A DNA stretch of 39,025 nt from Anaerolineae bacterium (GCA_016926255.1 JAFGOY010000014.1:1-39025); one strand, 5' to 3'; counted from the stretch's first letter, positions 24,223 through 32,261 are shown. Notes: generated from the sequence alone by a model not told the origin. Numbers and translations: made by a program.

Positions 24223-25242
24223 TTATGATGAATTGAGCCATTCGATAGGCACGATCCCCGAACGTTTCAGCACCCGCAGAGCGCGAAGCGTCACCCATTT
24301 GCTGGGTTTCCCTTTCTGCTCGATGTCGATCCACATTTTGCCGTTGTAGCTGTATCCCATCTTCCAGCGCCCCTGATCGTCCTGCTTCGAAAGCACCAGC
24401 CTGACCGCCCCATCCAGCCGGGGATCGTCGATCACCCCGGCCCCGGCCAGCGCTTCGAGATTGAGCAGCACGTCGGTGATATACCCTATCGGATAGCCAA
24501 ACTTGAACCAGTTCGAACTGATGTATTTGACATGGGGATAATCCGCCAGCGCGACGTTATAGCCCAGCAGGAAATCGACACATGCTTCAATCGCAGAATC
24601 AACGATTGGAGTTCGCTCCGCCGCCGTGACTCGATTCAGCGCCATCAGTGCCCGGATCGCACCCCAGGCGCAGGCCAGTCCACCGTTGTAATTGCAGACA
24701 AATTCTGGCCCCCGGAGGCCGGAATCGTAGTAGCGTTCGTAGCCATCGCCGGTCACCGACCGCGCCAGCGCGTCGATTGCGCGTTCGATCCGTTCATCGC
24801 CTGCATACCCCAGTGTGATCATCGCGTCGATCATGTTTCCCCATATGCAGTGAAGCGCACCGCTGGGCGATCCGTTGTGCGAGAACGTCCCGTTTTCTGT
24901 GTAGATATTGTCGAAGATCGTTTCAGCAGCCCGCCGCAGTCGTGGTTCCTGAGTATCGCAGCCAAGCTGGATGAGGAACATCACCTGCCACACGGTTCCA
25001 CGATATTTGGGGACGTAGGCCCGATCCGATCTGACCCAGTAGCCACCCGGCTCCTGCGCATCGAGGATCACCGGCACCGGGCCGCTCTGCATCACCGCCG
25101 CCTGCGCCTCGGCCACCTGTGGATCGTCGGCGGGCAGGTCGCGCAGATCGCGCAGGGCAAAATACCTCACGCCGGGGTTGGCGGAATCCGGTTCGAGCAG
25201 CCAGGGGATCGCGTTGGCGGTCAGCGTATGGTCACCGGTCAT
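24223..25242 (-). CDS. Alpha/alpha-toroid (prenyltransferase/terpene-cyclase-fold) protein, copy 2
   Basis: A 339-residue cytoplasmic protein with toroid repeats (DAQEPGGYWVRSD, YTENGTFSHNG, SKQDDQGRWKMGYSY) and the same N-terminal pattern as the protein at 6445 (PWLLEPDSANPGVRYFALRDL versus PLLESGNPALVYFTRRDL). A conserved Cys/His-rich middle (GALHCIWGNMIDAM, FVCNYNGGLACAWGAIRALM) could bind metal as in protein prenyltransferases, but this is speculative. No DXDD motif and no signal peptide. ATG 25242 has only a weak SD. It lies between the two lipoproteins that share a module, 79 bp after one and 31 bp before the other, suggesting one operon. Function unknown. Confidence 0.8.
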   Translation of the reverse strand: MTGDHTLTANAIPWLLEPDSANPGVRYFALRDLRDLPADDPQVAEAQAAVMQSGPVPVILDAQEPGGYWVRSDRAYVPKYRGTVWQVMFLIQLGCDTQEPRLRRAAETIFDNIYTENGTFSHNGSPSGALHCIWGNMIDAMITLGYAGDERIERAIDALARSVTGDGYERYYDSGLRGPEFVCNYNGGLACAWGAIRALMALNRVTAAERTPIVDSAIEACVDFLLGYNVALADYPHVKYISSNWFKFGYPIGYITDVLLNLEALAGAGVIDDPRLDGAVRLVLSKQDDQGRWKMGYSYNGKMWIDIEQKGKPSKWVTLRALRVLKRSGIVPIEWLNSS

Positions 25243-25321
25243 GATCTGTTCTCACCTGTAGGGGCTTATGGTCATGTACAGTCTATCATAACGTGGGGGG
25301 AGATCGAAAGCGCAGTGCGGG

Positions 25322-25924
25322 TCAGTCACCCGGCGCATCGACCTCGTTGACGACCGGCGTTCCTGGCGGATTGACGAGATCGGCCTCGTGCCATTCCGGG
25401 AACAGGCAGCACTCACCGGCCATCACCCTGATTTCGGTCAGCGCCAGCGTTTCGGGCGAATCGAGATCGCGCAGGTCGATGCGTACTTCCAGCGCGTCGC
25501 CCAGCGCAAAGCTCGACCAGCCTGTATCACGGATGAACCCCGGCTTGAAGCCCTCTTCGGTCTGGCTAACGTATTCCTCACCGATGTTGCCCACACCTCC
25601 CACCGGTTCACCCGGCATCCAGGAAACAAGATACTGCTCCCCATCAAGCGCAAGCTCGATGTCGAACTGCATCACTCGCAGCGCCGGGTCGTCAAACTCG
25701 GCCAGGATATACAGCGCGTCCCGGTTGACGAAAGCATAGACCGCCCCGATATCCAGGTAGCCTGCCTCCGCATCGCCCATCGGGTCTTCGAGGATCACAT
25801 CCCGGCCTGCCCAATCGTCGACCTGTCCATCGATGATGATCCGCGTTTCGCCCGGCTTCTCAGCAATCGCACAGGCGGTGAGGATCAGGCAGACAGCCGC
25901 ACAAGCAACGCCCCGAATCTTCAT
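25322..25924 (-). CDS. Lipoprotein consisting of the module shared with the propeller lipoprotein
   Basis: About 200 residues. ATG 25924 is chosen because GGGAGAG lies upstream and the product begins with a clean lipoprotein signal (MKIRGVACAAVCLILTAC); a GTG at 25939 would lie inside that SD. The mature part is one module, opening TRIIIDGQVDDWAGRDVIL and closing PPGTPVVNEVDA, alignable along its whole length with residues ~56-217 of the protein at 21873-24191, including GECC versus GQCC and a matching IDLRD block. The protein stops just after the shared block, where the other continues into the propeller. Predicted extracytoplasmic, possibly ligand- or sugar-binding; no enzymatic motif. Confidence 0.82.
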   Translation of the reverse strand: MKIRGVACAAVCLILTACAIAEKPGETRIIIDGQVDDWAGRDVILEDPMGDAEAGYLDIGAVYAFVNRDALYILAEFDDPALRVMQFDIELALDGEQYLVSWMPGEPVGGVGNIGEEYVSQTEEGFKPGFIRDTGWSSFALGDALEVRIDLRDLDSPETLALTEIRVMAGECCLFPEWHEADLVNPPGTPVVNEVDAPGD

Positions 25925-26031
25925 GAGATTCTCTCCCACTGTCAGGCTAAACGAAAAAATCCCGGTTGGCTTCCGGATTCAGCTACAGTCTATCACAATA
26001 TCGATTCTCGCCGGATACAGGTTCTTTTTGT

Positions 26032-26049
26032 GTAATTCGCGTAATTCGC
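26032..26049. repeat. Two tandem copies of GTAATTCGC
   Basis: GTAATTCGC is repeated directly (26032-26040, 26041-26049), just past the TPR gene stop. Too short to interpret. Confidence 0.5.
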
Positions 26050-26065
26050 GGATAAATCTGTTTTT

Positions 26066-27049
26066 CTATTCGATCCGTCGGTGGCGGCGCGTCGCCGTCG
26101 GTGAAGGCGTATCGTCTTCCGCTTCTTCGTCCACCAGCTTGAGCTTCGGGAATCGACCGGTCGTATCCTCCGGCGTGGGGAGTCCGGCAGCGCGGCGTCT
26201 GGCCCGCAGTTCGGCCAGTTCCCGCTCGTCTTTCGCCAGGTCGGGGTCTTCAAGAATCGCTTCGAGTGCGACGGCGCGGGCGAGCAGCGCCTCGGCTTCC
26301 TTTAGCTGGCCGATCCGTTCGTAGAGCTTGGCAAGGTTGTAGCTTGTGATCGCCTCGCCGGGCCGGTCGTCGATCTGCTGGCGCAGGTTGAGCGCCCACT
26401 CGTAGAGCGCAATCGCCCGGTCGGTCTGCCCCATCGTGTTGTAGACCATCGCCATCGCGTGCCGGGTGCTCGCCTCCCCACCCCGATCTTTCCGTGCCAG
26501 GCGAATCTCAAGCGCCTGTTTGTGTGCGGCCAGCGCCTCCTGGTGATTCCCCATTCGCCGGTAGGCCATCCCGATCACGTCGAGCGTCGAGGCTTCGGCA
26601 TCTTTGTCGCCTGCATCCCAGATAATCGCCAATGCCTGCTCGTAATAGCCGATTGCCCCGCCGGGATCGTTCTGCTGATCGAGCAGCAGCCCGATGCAGT
26701 TGAGCGCCGTCGCCTCCCCAACCGGATTGTTCAGCGTGCGGTAGAGCGCCGCCGCCTGTTCGTAGGCTTTGGCCGCCTCCGGTATTTCACGCCGCTTCCA
26801 GTACGCCGACGCCAGCCCGCTCAGAGCCATCGCTTCCCCCTGGCGGTCGTTGGCATTCCTATAGCGTTCGACGGCCTGCCGGTACAGCGTAATCGCTTCC
26901 TCGGCGCGTCCCAGTGCCGCGAACGCCGCCCCCAGTCGGCCCGCGCCGCCGGTCGGCTCGTGCGCCTCCGCCTCGTCGATCAATTCCTGCCGGTTGACGG
27001 CATAGCTGGCGGTCGTGTCTTCTTTTGGGGTGGAATCGTTGTCTGCCAT
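26066..27049 (-). CDS. Tetratricopeptide-repeat protein
   Basis: A 327-residue cytoplasmic protein with about six TPR units at a ~40-residue period (GEAMALSGLASAYWKRREI, GEATALNCIGLLLDQQND, AEASTLDVIGMAYRRMGN, GEASTRHAMAMVYNTMGQ, GEAITSYNLAKLYERIGQ). The 40-residue spacing and the Gly-Glu-Ala opening are those of kinesin-light-chain/LGN-type TPRs common in signalling scaffolds. The C-terminal ~70 residues are charged helix followed by a basic, probably disordered tail (SPTATRRHRRIE). There is no signal peptide. A weak AAAAAGA precedes ATG 27049. Partner unknown. Confidence 0.88.
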   Translation of the reverse strand: MADNDSTPKEDTTASYAVNRQELIDEAEAHEPTGGAGRLGAAFAALGRAEEAITLYRQAVERYRNANDRQGEAMALSGLASAYWKRREIPEAAKAYEQAAALYRTLNNPVGEATALNCIGLLLDQQNDPGGAIGYYEQALAIIWDAGDKDAEASTLDVIGMAYRRMGNHQEALAAHKQALEIRLARKDRGGEASTRHAMAMVYNTMGQTDRAIALYEWALNLRQQIDDRPGEAITSYNLAKLYERIGQLKEAEALLARAVALEAILEDPDLAKDERELAELRARRRAAGLPTPEDTTGRFPKLKLVDEEAEDDTPSPTATRRHRRIE

Positions 27050-27107
27050 GTTCTTTTTATGCTCTTTTCATCCGCGCCCTGAATCCCTTATTAGAGACGT
27101 CTGTTCT

Positions 27108-27128
27108 CCCTTCTCCCTGAGGGAAGGG
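27108..27128. repeat. Imperfect hairpin in the TPR/GH spacer
   Basis: CCCTT-CT-CCC-TGA-GGG-AAGGG forms a stem of 5+3 bp with a bulge, followed by GCCGGGGATGAGGG and a T-run on the plus strand. It resembles dispersed CTCCCTGAGGGA-type intergenic repeats. Not positioned to terminate either neighbouring gene. Confidence 0.45.
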
Positions 27129-27153
27129 CCGGGGATGAGGGCTTTTTCACGCT

Positions 27154-28593
27154 CTAAAATCCTCCGGCACGGAGCACACACTGGGGCGTTGTCGGGTAGT
27201 GGATCATAAACCAGCCGCGTACCACCTCGCTCGACATCTGTGTTGACCCCGCCGCGTTCAGGTTGATCGCGATCATGTAGATGCCCGGATCGAATCCCCC
27301 GGCATCCACGAATACATCTACTGTATCACCACTTCGCGCTGCGTCAACACTGGTCGATACCAGGGGCCGCCCTTCCCCGTTGACCGGTTCGATCTGGACG
27401 GTCACCGGCTCCGGTTCGCCCCGCACCATCACCTCGAAGCTGCCCAGTTGAAACATCCCCAGGCAGCCTGCCTCGCCGCTGGTGGTCATACCATGAACAA
27501 CCGCCCCTAGTTCGGGGCGGTATTCAAGCGGTGGTCGGCGCGGTAAGTTTCGGATGGCTTCGACTGCCGGAAGTGGTGAGCCATCCCTGTTCAGAATGGC
27601 GTACCATCGCAGGTGGCTGCAGGGCGATTCGTAGCCCTCGTCGAATTGGTTCCAGTTGAGGTTCCACAGGAACATCGGCCCGGCCCAGGTCCAGTTGCGG
27701 GCGGCGAAATCGAAAGCCCGCGCAGTGTAATCGGCCTGAACGTCCCGCGAGACCTTCATCCAATCGAAATACATGAACTCCGGGTCAGCGCTGCATTGCA
27801 GCCCCTCCTCTGCCGGGTCGCGCACCCAGCCAAACTCGGTGATCCAGATTTGCTTGTCGCGCACGCCGTTGTCCCAGAGCAGTTTGTACATCAACTCGGT
27901 GCGCCGGAACGAGAACGGGTTCTGGTAAGGGTCGGCTTCCGGCGGCTGGTTGAAACCGTATGGGTGGTAGCCAAAAGCATCGAAATATTGCGCGCCCCCG
28001 GCGTCGAGCATCTGCTGGGCGAAGACGAAATCGTCGACATTCATCCCGTCGGCGGTGGAATCGGTGGGAGCCAGCCCGCCAGACACGACGATGATGTGCG
28101 GCGCGACCGCTTTGAACGCGGTGTAAGCATCGGCCAGCACGGAGACGTATTCGGCGGCGTTGGGCGGATTGCCGCCCCACTCGGCGGAAAAGTTGACCTC
28201 GTTGGCGATCTCGACCGCGTCGACGCCCCGTGCATCCAGTTCGGCGGCCAGGTCGTACAGCCCCGACCGCCACGCGTCGATCTCCCATTCAGGTGGATAG
28301 CCGTTCCTTTCGATGCGATACAGGATTCGGGCATTGGGATAGTACTGAATCTGGTCGGTGTCGTAGACCTTGACCCAGTCCATCCCCATATATTCGACCA
28401 GGTCGGCGCGCTGATCGATCCAGGGGCCGACGCTGATCCCGTACCCACCGTAGCGGAGGATATCGGACGGCTGGGCCAGGACGCCCGGCCCGGCGCTCGT
28501 CCACATCGCGACGACCAGCGTCAGCAGCAAAAAGCAGATGACGGCGAGGCGTGCGTATTGTTTGATGGCGTATCGAAATCCGTTGTTGCGCAT
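27154..28593 (-). CDS. Secreted glycoside hydrolase-like protein, clan GH-A type fold
   Basis: A 479-residue exported protein with a basic N-terminus, hydrophobic segment ~16-34 and a possible signal-peptidase site near VLAQP. The body (~45-350) looks like a (beta/alpha)8 barrel: EIANEVNF (Asn131-Glu132, the NE pair of a clan-A acid/base at strand 4) and WITEFGW (Glu253, nucleophile at strand 7), plus AFGYHPYG between them. These fit GH5/GH39-like enzymes; the exact family is uncertain. The last ~110 residues form a separate beta-rich domain. No SD is apparent before ATG 28593. Substrate unknown; the position of both Glu supports catalytic competence. Confidence 0.82.
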   Translation of the reverse strand: MRNNGFRYAIKQYARLAVICFLLLTLVVAMWTSAGPGVLAQPSDILRYGGYGISVGPWIDQRADLVEYMGMDWVKVYDTDQIQYYPNARILYRIERNGYPPEWEIDAWRSGLYDLAAELDARGVDAVEIANEVNFSAEWGGNPPNAAEYVSVLADAYTAFKAVAPHIIVVSGGLAPTDSTADGMNVDDFVFAQQMLDAGGAQYFDAFGYHPYGFNQPPEADPYQNPFSFRRTELMYKLLWDNGVRDKQIWITEFGWVRDPAEEGLQCSADPEFMYFDWMKVSRDVQADYTARAFDFAARNWTWAGPMFLWNLNWNQFDEGYESPCSHLRWYAILNRDGSPLPAVEAIRNLPRRPPLEYRPELGAVVHGMTTSGEAGCLGMFQLGSFEVMVRGEPEPVTVQIEPVNGEGRPLVSTSVDAARSGDTVDVFVDAGGFDPGIYMIAINLNAAGSTQMSSEVVRGWFMIHYPTTPQCVLRAGGF

Positions 28594-28703
28594 GAATTAG
28601 AGGATAACAAAAATCGACGGAGGTTGAAAGTGGGAGATGAGGGCCAGTAGGCTGATCGTTGGGCAGTTGACAATTTGAACCTGCCACACTACGCGCAAAC
28701 ACA

Positions 28704-28757
28704 GATCGCCCCCAATACTGGGGGAGATGGCCGACGTATGTCGGCCAGAGGGGGTTA
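28704..28757. repeat. CCCCC/GGGGG bipartite hairpin repeat, copy 2
   Basis: GATCG, then stem CCCCC-AATACT-GGGGG (28709-28724), then stem TGGCCGAC-GTAT-GTCGGCCA (28728-28747), then GAGGGGGTTATTG. It lies in the 220-bp gap upstream of the GH gene, where I see no clear promoter. Confidence 0.8.
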
Positions 28758-28813
28758 TTGTCCTGGAAGGTAGATTACAGCCATGTCAAGGAAATGGCTT
28801 GATCGTTCGATTG

Positions 28814-29080
28814 CTACAGGTCGGAAAACTGACGCGGATCAATATCCTTTGTCGTTAATGGTCTGTTGATCACTATTTGCCAAACGAAACCATCTTCTTC
28901 CCCATGTCTTTGCAGCATGAAATCTTGAACGGCGATTTCAGGCACTTGCGCAAGCATTTCAAACTGTTCCTTTGGGACAGTGAATTGGATAGAAAGATTG
29001 TCGATTGGATCTAGTCCTTGGGATTTTAGAATTCTTTCTATCTCGTCGATTATAAGTTTTGGTGAGAACTCAATATTCAT
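28814..29080 (-). CDS. AT-rich small protein of unknown function
   Basis: 88 residues, no signal peptide or membrane segment. It begins MNIEFSPKLIIDEIERILKS and contains a predicted helix then beta-strands (NLSIQFTVPKEQF, FVWQIVINRPLTT). Base composition is clearly lower in G+C than its neighbours (about a third G+C in part of it), and codon use is less biased to C/G endings, which suggests recent acquisition. The SD is weak (GAGG 11 nt from ATG 29080). I recognise no family. Size and composition resemble small accessory proteins such as immunity proteins, but nothing beside it is a toxin. Confidence 0.6.
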   Translation of the reverse strand: MNIEFSPKLIIDEIERILKSQGLDPIDNLSIQFTVPKEQFEMLAQVPEIAVQDFMLQRHGEEDGFVWQIVINRPLTTKDIDPRQFSDL

Positions 29081-29170
29081 GGCATATTCGCCTCTACTAC
29101 ATTCGGGATCGCCATTGGCTGGAACTTGCTATTAGCGAAACACAACTTCTGACAGTCCGGGTTGTATGAC

Positions 29171-29755
29171 TCACTCGAACTCATCCAACATCGCAGTGGC
29201 CTCATCCAACTGCACGATGCAGGTTTTAATCATCCCAGCACCCGAAGCCACTCTGAAGTCTTCCAGGTGCAGAATACCCTCGGCCAGCAGATCGGTGGCT
29301 TCGTCGCAGACCTGCGAGGCATCGATGATCGCCGCGTGGATGTCGGTGGCCTCCTCCGGCGGCGTGACTGCCGTCAGCGCAAAATAGTCGTCGCCGACAG
29401 TCATCAGGTGCGGGCCGATGGAATCCAGCCAGTCGAAATCGCCGTACAGCATGGGGTTGACATCGACCAGCAGCAGATCGATCTCACGCGCGGAGTCGAT
29501 GATCTCCTCCGCCAGCGGCAGCACTTTGTCGCGGTAGGCGATCGCTTCCGGCGATATCGTTGGCTCTGACGTCGCTGTCGGCGGAACAGGTGTGAATGTT
29601 GCCGTCGGTAATGGGGTCTCCGTCGGCAGCGGCGTTTCCGTCACCGATACCTCCGTCGGCTCGACGGTCTCCACCACCGCCGGTTGATCGACACACCCGG
29701 TCACCACAACGAGCAGCGACACCAACAGTACAGCCGTAAACAGTTGCTTGATCAT
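29171..29755 (-). CDS. Lipoprotein of unknown function
   Basis: About 194 residues. ATG 29755 gives a compact lipoprotein signal MIKQLFTAVLLVSLLVVVTGC (lipobox VVTGC); the frame is open to 29827, but that extension precedes the signal and is unlikely to be translated. After the cysteine is a Pro/Thr-rich spacer (TETPLPTETPLPTATFTPVP), then a ~130-residue helical, acidic domain (EEIIDSAREIDLLLVDVNP ... DEATAMLDEF). It is probably a surface-displayed helical-bundle domain. No family recognised and no catalytic motif. Confidence 0.75.
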   Translation of the reverse strand: MIKQLFTAVLLVSLLVVVTGCVDQPAVVETVEPTEVSVTETPLPTETPLPTATFTPVPPTATSEPTISPEAIAYRDKVLPLAEEIIDSAREIDLLLVDVNPMLYGDFDWLDSIGPHLMTVGDDYFALTAVTPPEEATDIHAAIIDASQVCDEATDLLAEGILHLEDFRVASGAGMIKTCIVQLDEATAMLDEFE

Positions 29756-29828
29756 CGCCCTGATTCCCCTTGACTCAGATTTGAATCCATCCCATTTCAC
29801 AACTGCAGCACATTGAATCGCTCTCATA

Positions 29829-29885
29829 TCTGCCCCCTGAAAGGGGGAAGTGGCAGGTCGAAGACCTGTCGAAGGGGGTGGATCG
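29829..29885. repeat. CCCCC/GGGGG bipartite hairpin repeat, copy 3
   Basis: Stem CCCCCT-GAA-AGGGGG (29833-29847), AAGTGG, stem CAGGTC-GAA-GACCTG (29854-29868), then GTCGAAGGGGGTGGATC. The AAGTGG ... TCGAAGGGGGT frame is shared with the copy at 33870. Confidence 0.8.
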
Positions 29886-29984
29886 TGGCCCCCAAATCGA
29901 CCTCATTTTTCCCGAATTTAAAAGCCCTCACACGCCACCAGTCTATCCGAAAACGCGCCGCAGGGATATTCTATCGACACCCTC

Positions 29985-30015
29985 TTGACTCTCCAGTCAC
30001 TGGAGGGTGCATACT
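29985..30015 (+). promoter_or_regulatory. MerR-type promoter/operator upstream of the MerR gene
   Basis: -35 TTGACT (29985-29990), -10 CATACT (30010-30015), spacer exactly 19 bp. The perfect dyad CTCCAGT-C-ACTGGAG (29991-30005) occupies the spacer, extending to 10-bp arms with one mismatch. An over-long 19-bp spacer with a central dyad is the hallmark of promoters activated by MerR-family DNA distortion (as for BmrR and ZntR). It drives the MerR gene itself, implying autoregulation. Confidence 0.85.
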
Positions 30016-30059
30016 ATGGGTGGAATTCCTGATTCGAATCATGCGCATGAGGAGAAACG

Positions 30060-30875
30060 ATGTTCAAAATTGGTGACTTTTCAAAACTCAGCCGGGTGCC
30101 GGTCAAAACGCTGCGTTACTACGACGAGATCGACCTGTTCCAGCCCGATCACGTCGATCAGTTCACCGGGTATCGCTACTACTCGGTTGAGCAGCTACCG
30201 CGTTTGAATCGCATCCTTGCGCTGCGCAATCTCGGTTTTACGCTGAAAGAGATCGCCGAGCTGATCTCAGGCGACCTGCCGCCGGAGCAAATCCGGGGCA
30301 TGCTCCAGATGAAGCAGTCCGAGATCGAGCAGCACCTCGAAGCGGAACACGCGCGGCTGGCCCTGGTCGAAGCCCGGTTGAGGCAGATCGAACAGGAGAA
30401 TACGATGAGTGAATACGATGTGGTGATCAAAGAAATCGAGGCGCAGAAGATCGCCTCTGTACGCGAAACGCTCGAAAACTACGGGCAGGCCGGGATGCTG
30501 CTCGGCAAGCTGATGATGGCCCTCGGTCAGTCGGGCGGACAGCCCATCGGGGCACCGCTGTGCCTCTATCATGACCCGGAATACAAGGAAAAAGATGTCG
30601 ATGTCGAAGCCGCGATCCCGGTCGCCGGGAACGTCACCGGGGGGAACGGGCTGACCGTCCGCGAGCTTTCCGGCGGCACCGTCGCCTCGACCATCCACAA
30701 AGGGTCGTTCGACAAGGTCGGCGAGGCGTATACGGCAGTTGCCAAATGGATCGAGGCGAACAACTACGAGATCGCCGACTGCGCGCGGGAAATCTACCTG
30801 AAGATGATGCCGGATATGCCAGAAGAGGAGTTCCTCACCGAGATTCAGTGGCCGGTCAAACCCGCCAAAAGCTGA
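30060..30875 (+). CDS. MerR-family regulator with C-terminal GyrI-like effector domain
   Basis: A 271-residue transcription factor. Residues 1-68 are the MerR winged helix (MFKIGDFSKLSRVPVKTLRY, then the wing TGYRYYSVEQL), ~75-118 a dimerising coiled coil (QMKQSEIEQHLEAEHARLAL), and ~122-271 a GyrI-like/BmrR-type ligand-binding domain (IKEIEAQKIASVRETLENY, AIPVAGNV, IHKGSFDKVGEAYTAV, EIYLKMMP). The GyrI-like domain binds hydrophobic drugs or cations, sometimes through a conserved Glu; EVEAAIPV-like DVEAAIPV and the C-terminal EIQWPV strand are intact. No cysteine cluster for metals. GAGGAG sits 5 nt before ATG 30060. It is monocistronic, with an excellent terminator after it; no efflux pump is adjacent downstream, though an MFS gene lies 1.7 kb away. 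Confidence 0.95.
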   Translation: MFKIGDFSKLSRVPVKTLRYYDEIDLFQPDHVDQFTGYRYYSVEQLPRLNRILALRNLGFTLKEIAELISGDLPPEQIRGMLQMKQSEIEQHLEAEHARLALVEARLRQIEQENTMSEYDVVIKEIEAQKIASVRETLENYGQAGMLLGKLMMALGQSGGQPIGAPLCLYHDPEYKEKDVDVEAAIPVAGNVTGGNGLTVRELSGGTVASTIHKGSFDKVGEAYTAVAKWIEANNYEIADCAREIYLKMMPDMPEEEFLTEIQWPVKPAKS

Positions 30876-30896
30876 TCGGCGAAAACTGAACAACGC

Positions 30897-30928
30897 AAAA
30901 GGCCGCGCCTGATCGGTGCGGCCTTTTT
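30897..30928 (+). terminator. Rho-independent terminator after the MerR gene
   Basis: AAAA, then a 9-bp stem GGCCGCGCC-TGATC-GGTGCGGCC (one wobble), then TTTTT. It starts 22 bp after the MerR stop. The A-run on the left makes it potentially bidirectional. Confidence 0.9.
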
Positions 30929-30980
30929 GATCGCCCCCCGTGGGGGAGATGACCCGTAGGGTCAGAGGGGGTGATTCTCC
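30929..30980. repeat. CCCCC/GGGGG bipartite hairpin repeat, copy 4
   Basis: GATCG, stem CCCCC-CGT-GGGGG (30934-30946), AGA, stem TGACCC-GTA-GGGTCA (30950-30964), GAGGGGGTGATTCTCC. It abuts the MerR terminator. Same order and spacing as copy 2 but a different second stem. Confidence 0.8.
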
Positions 30981-30999
30981 ACGTCCAAAACATACAACA

Positions 31000-31034
31000 C
31001 CCTGATCGCCCCCCCAACCTGGGGGCGATCAGGG
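31000..31034. repeat. Long perfect hairpin, simplified CCCCC repeat
   Basis: A 14-bp perfect stem CCCTGATCGCCCCC-CCAACCT-GGGGGCGATCAGGG. It shares GATCGCCCCC with copies 2 and 4 but lacks the second stem. It lies 43 bp downstream of the end of the PLP-enzyme gene (minus strand) and may mark its 3' end; there is no T-run. Confidence 0.75.
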
Positions 31035-31076
31035 ACTCGAATCGTAACTAACCAAACTAATTCACGGCGAGAACAC

Positions 31077-32261
31077 CTATAGATTCTTCAGCGCCCCCTC
31101 CAGATCGCCGATCAAATCGTCGATGTCCTCGATCCCCACCGAATACCGGATCAGGCTCTCCGGGATGCCCGCCGCCGCCCGTTCCTCCGCCGTCAGTTCG
31201 ACGTGGCTGGTCGTCGCCGGAGGCCCGACAATCGTCTCGACCGCGCCCAGGTTGGCGGCGGCATGGGCATAGCGCAGGCGGGGCAGGAAGCGCTTCACGG
31301 TATCGAAATCGCCCTTCAGAATGAAGGACAGCATCCCCCCGAATCCGCGCATCTGCCGCTTTGCGATCGCGTGTCCGGGGTGCGATTCCAATCCGGGGTA
31401 GAAAACCTGCTCCACCGCCGGGTGTGATTCAAGGTAACGGGCGACCGCCATCGCGTTTTCGTTCTGCTGCCTGATCCGCAGGTGCAGCGTCTTCATCCCC
31501 CGCAGCAGCAGGTAAGCCGCCATCGGGTGCAGCGTCGCCCCGTTGATCTCCCGGTAATGGTAGACCGCGTCGATCAGCTCCCGCGAGCCACAGATCACCC
31601 CGCCGAGCGCGTCGGCATGTCCGCCTAAATACTTCGTCGCGCTGTGAAGAACAAGATCGGCCCCCAGTTCCAGCGGATTCTGGTTGATCGGCGTGGCGAA
31701 TGTATTGTCGACGATCACCGTCACCCCGACCCTGTGCCCCGCAGCCGCCAGCCGTTCGATGTCCATCACTTTGACCGTCGGATTGGTCGGCGATTCGAGG
31801 TAGAGAATCTTGCAGCCTTTTGCAATCTCCGCTTCGATGGCCTCGTGATCGGTCGTATCGCACAGCGCCACGTCAATATTCAACCGGGGCAGAAACTCGG
31901 TGAACAGAAGGTTCGTCCCGCCGTAGGTATCCTTCACCGAGACGACCCGGTCGCCGGGCGAAAGGAAAGCGTGCAGTGTGCTGCTGATGATCCCCATCCC
32001 GGTCGAGGCGCTGGTTGCCGCTTCGGCACCTTCGAGGGCGCGAATTTTCTGCTCGAACGCGGCGACCGTCGGGTTGGTGTTGCGGCTGTAGATGTGCCCC
32101 GGCTCCTCGCCGGTCGCCACCCGCAGCCACTCGTCGACGTCCCGGTAGCCGAACGATACGCTGTGAACGACCGGTACCTGTGTCGCGCCCTGCATGAGGT
32201 ATTCTTCTTCACCGGCCCAGACGGCTAACGTTCCCCGGCCCGGCTGTTTATCACTGCTCAC
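31077..32261 (-). CDS. Cys/Met-metabolism PLP-dependent enzyme (cystathionine gamma-synthase family)
   Basis: A fold-type I PLP enzyme of ~394 residues, predicted to act in transsulfuration or homoserine-ester sulfhydrylation. Family signatures: YSRNTNPTVAAFEQKIRALEG (first 20 residues typical of the family's N-terminal substrate segment), SVKDTYGGTNLLF, VIVDNTFATP (Asp binding the pyridine nitrogen) and SATKYLGGHADALGG with the PLP-binding Lys. The Arg near the C-terminus (ESLIRYSVGIEDIDDLI) binds the substrate carboxylate. Start: GTG at 32261 has AGGAGG 9 nt upstream; an ATG-initiated frame reaching 32321 would include the SD and adds a non-conserved 20 residues. Gamma-synthase, gamma-lyase and O-acetylhomoserine sulfhydrylase cannot be separated reliably here. 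It is divergent from the MFS gene. Confidence 0.92.
   Translation of the reverse strand: MSSDKQPGRGTLAVWAGEEEYLMQGATQVPVVHSVSFGYRDVDEWLRVATGEEPGHIYSRNTNPTVAAFEQKIRALEGAEAATSASTGMGIISSTLHAFLSPGDRVVSVKDTYGGTNLLFTEFLPRLNIDVALCDTTDHEAIEAEIAKGCKILYLESPTNPTVKVMDIERLAAAGHRVGVTVIVDNTFATPINQNPLELGADLVLHSATKYLGGHADALGGVICGSRELIDAVYHYREINGATLHPMAAYLLLRGMKTLHLRIRQQNENAMAVARYLESHPAVEQVFYPGLESHPGHAIAKRQMRGFGGMLSFILKGDFDTVKRFLPRLRYAHAAANLGAVETIVGPPATTSHVELTAEERAAAGIPESLIRYSVGIEDIDDLIGDLEGALKNL

Noticed and set aside
28700-31034. Clustered palindromic repeats considered as a CRISPR array
   Set aside because: The spacing is irregular, genes lie between copies, repeat length varies and no cas genes are present.
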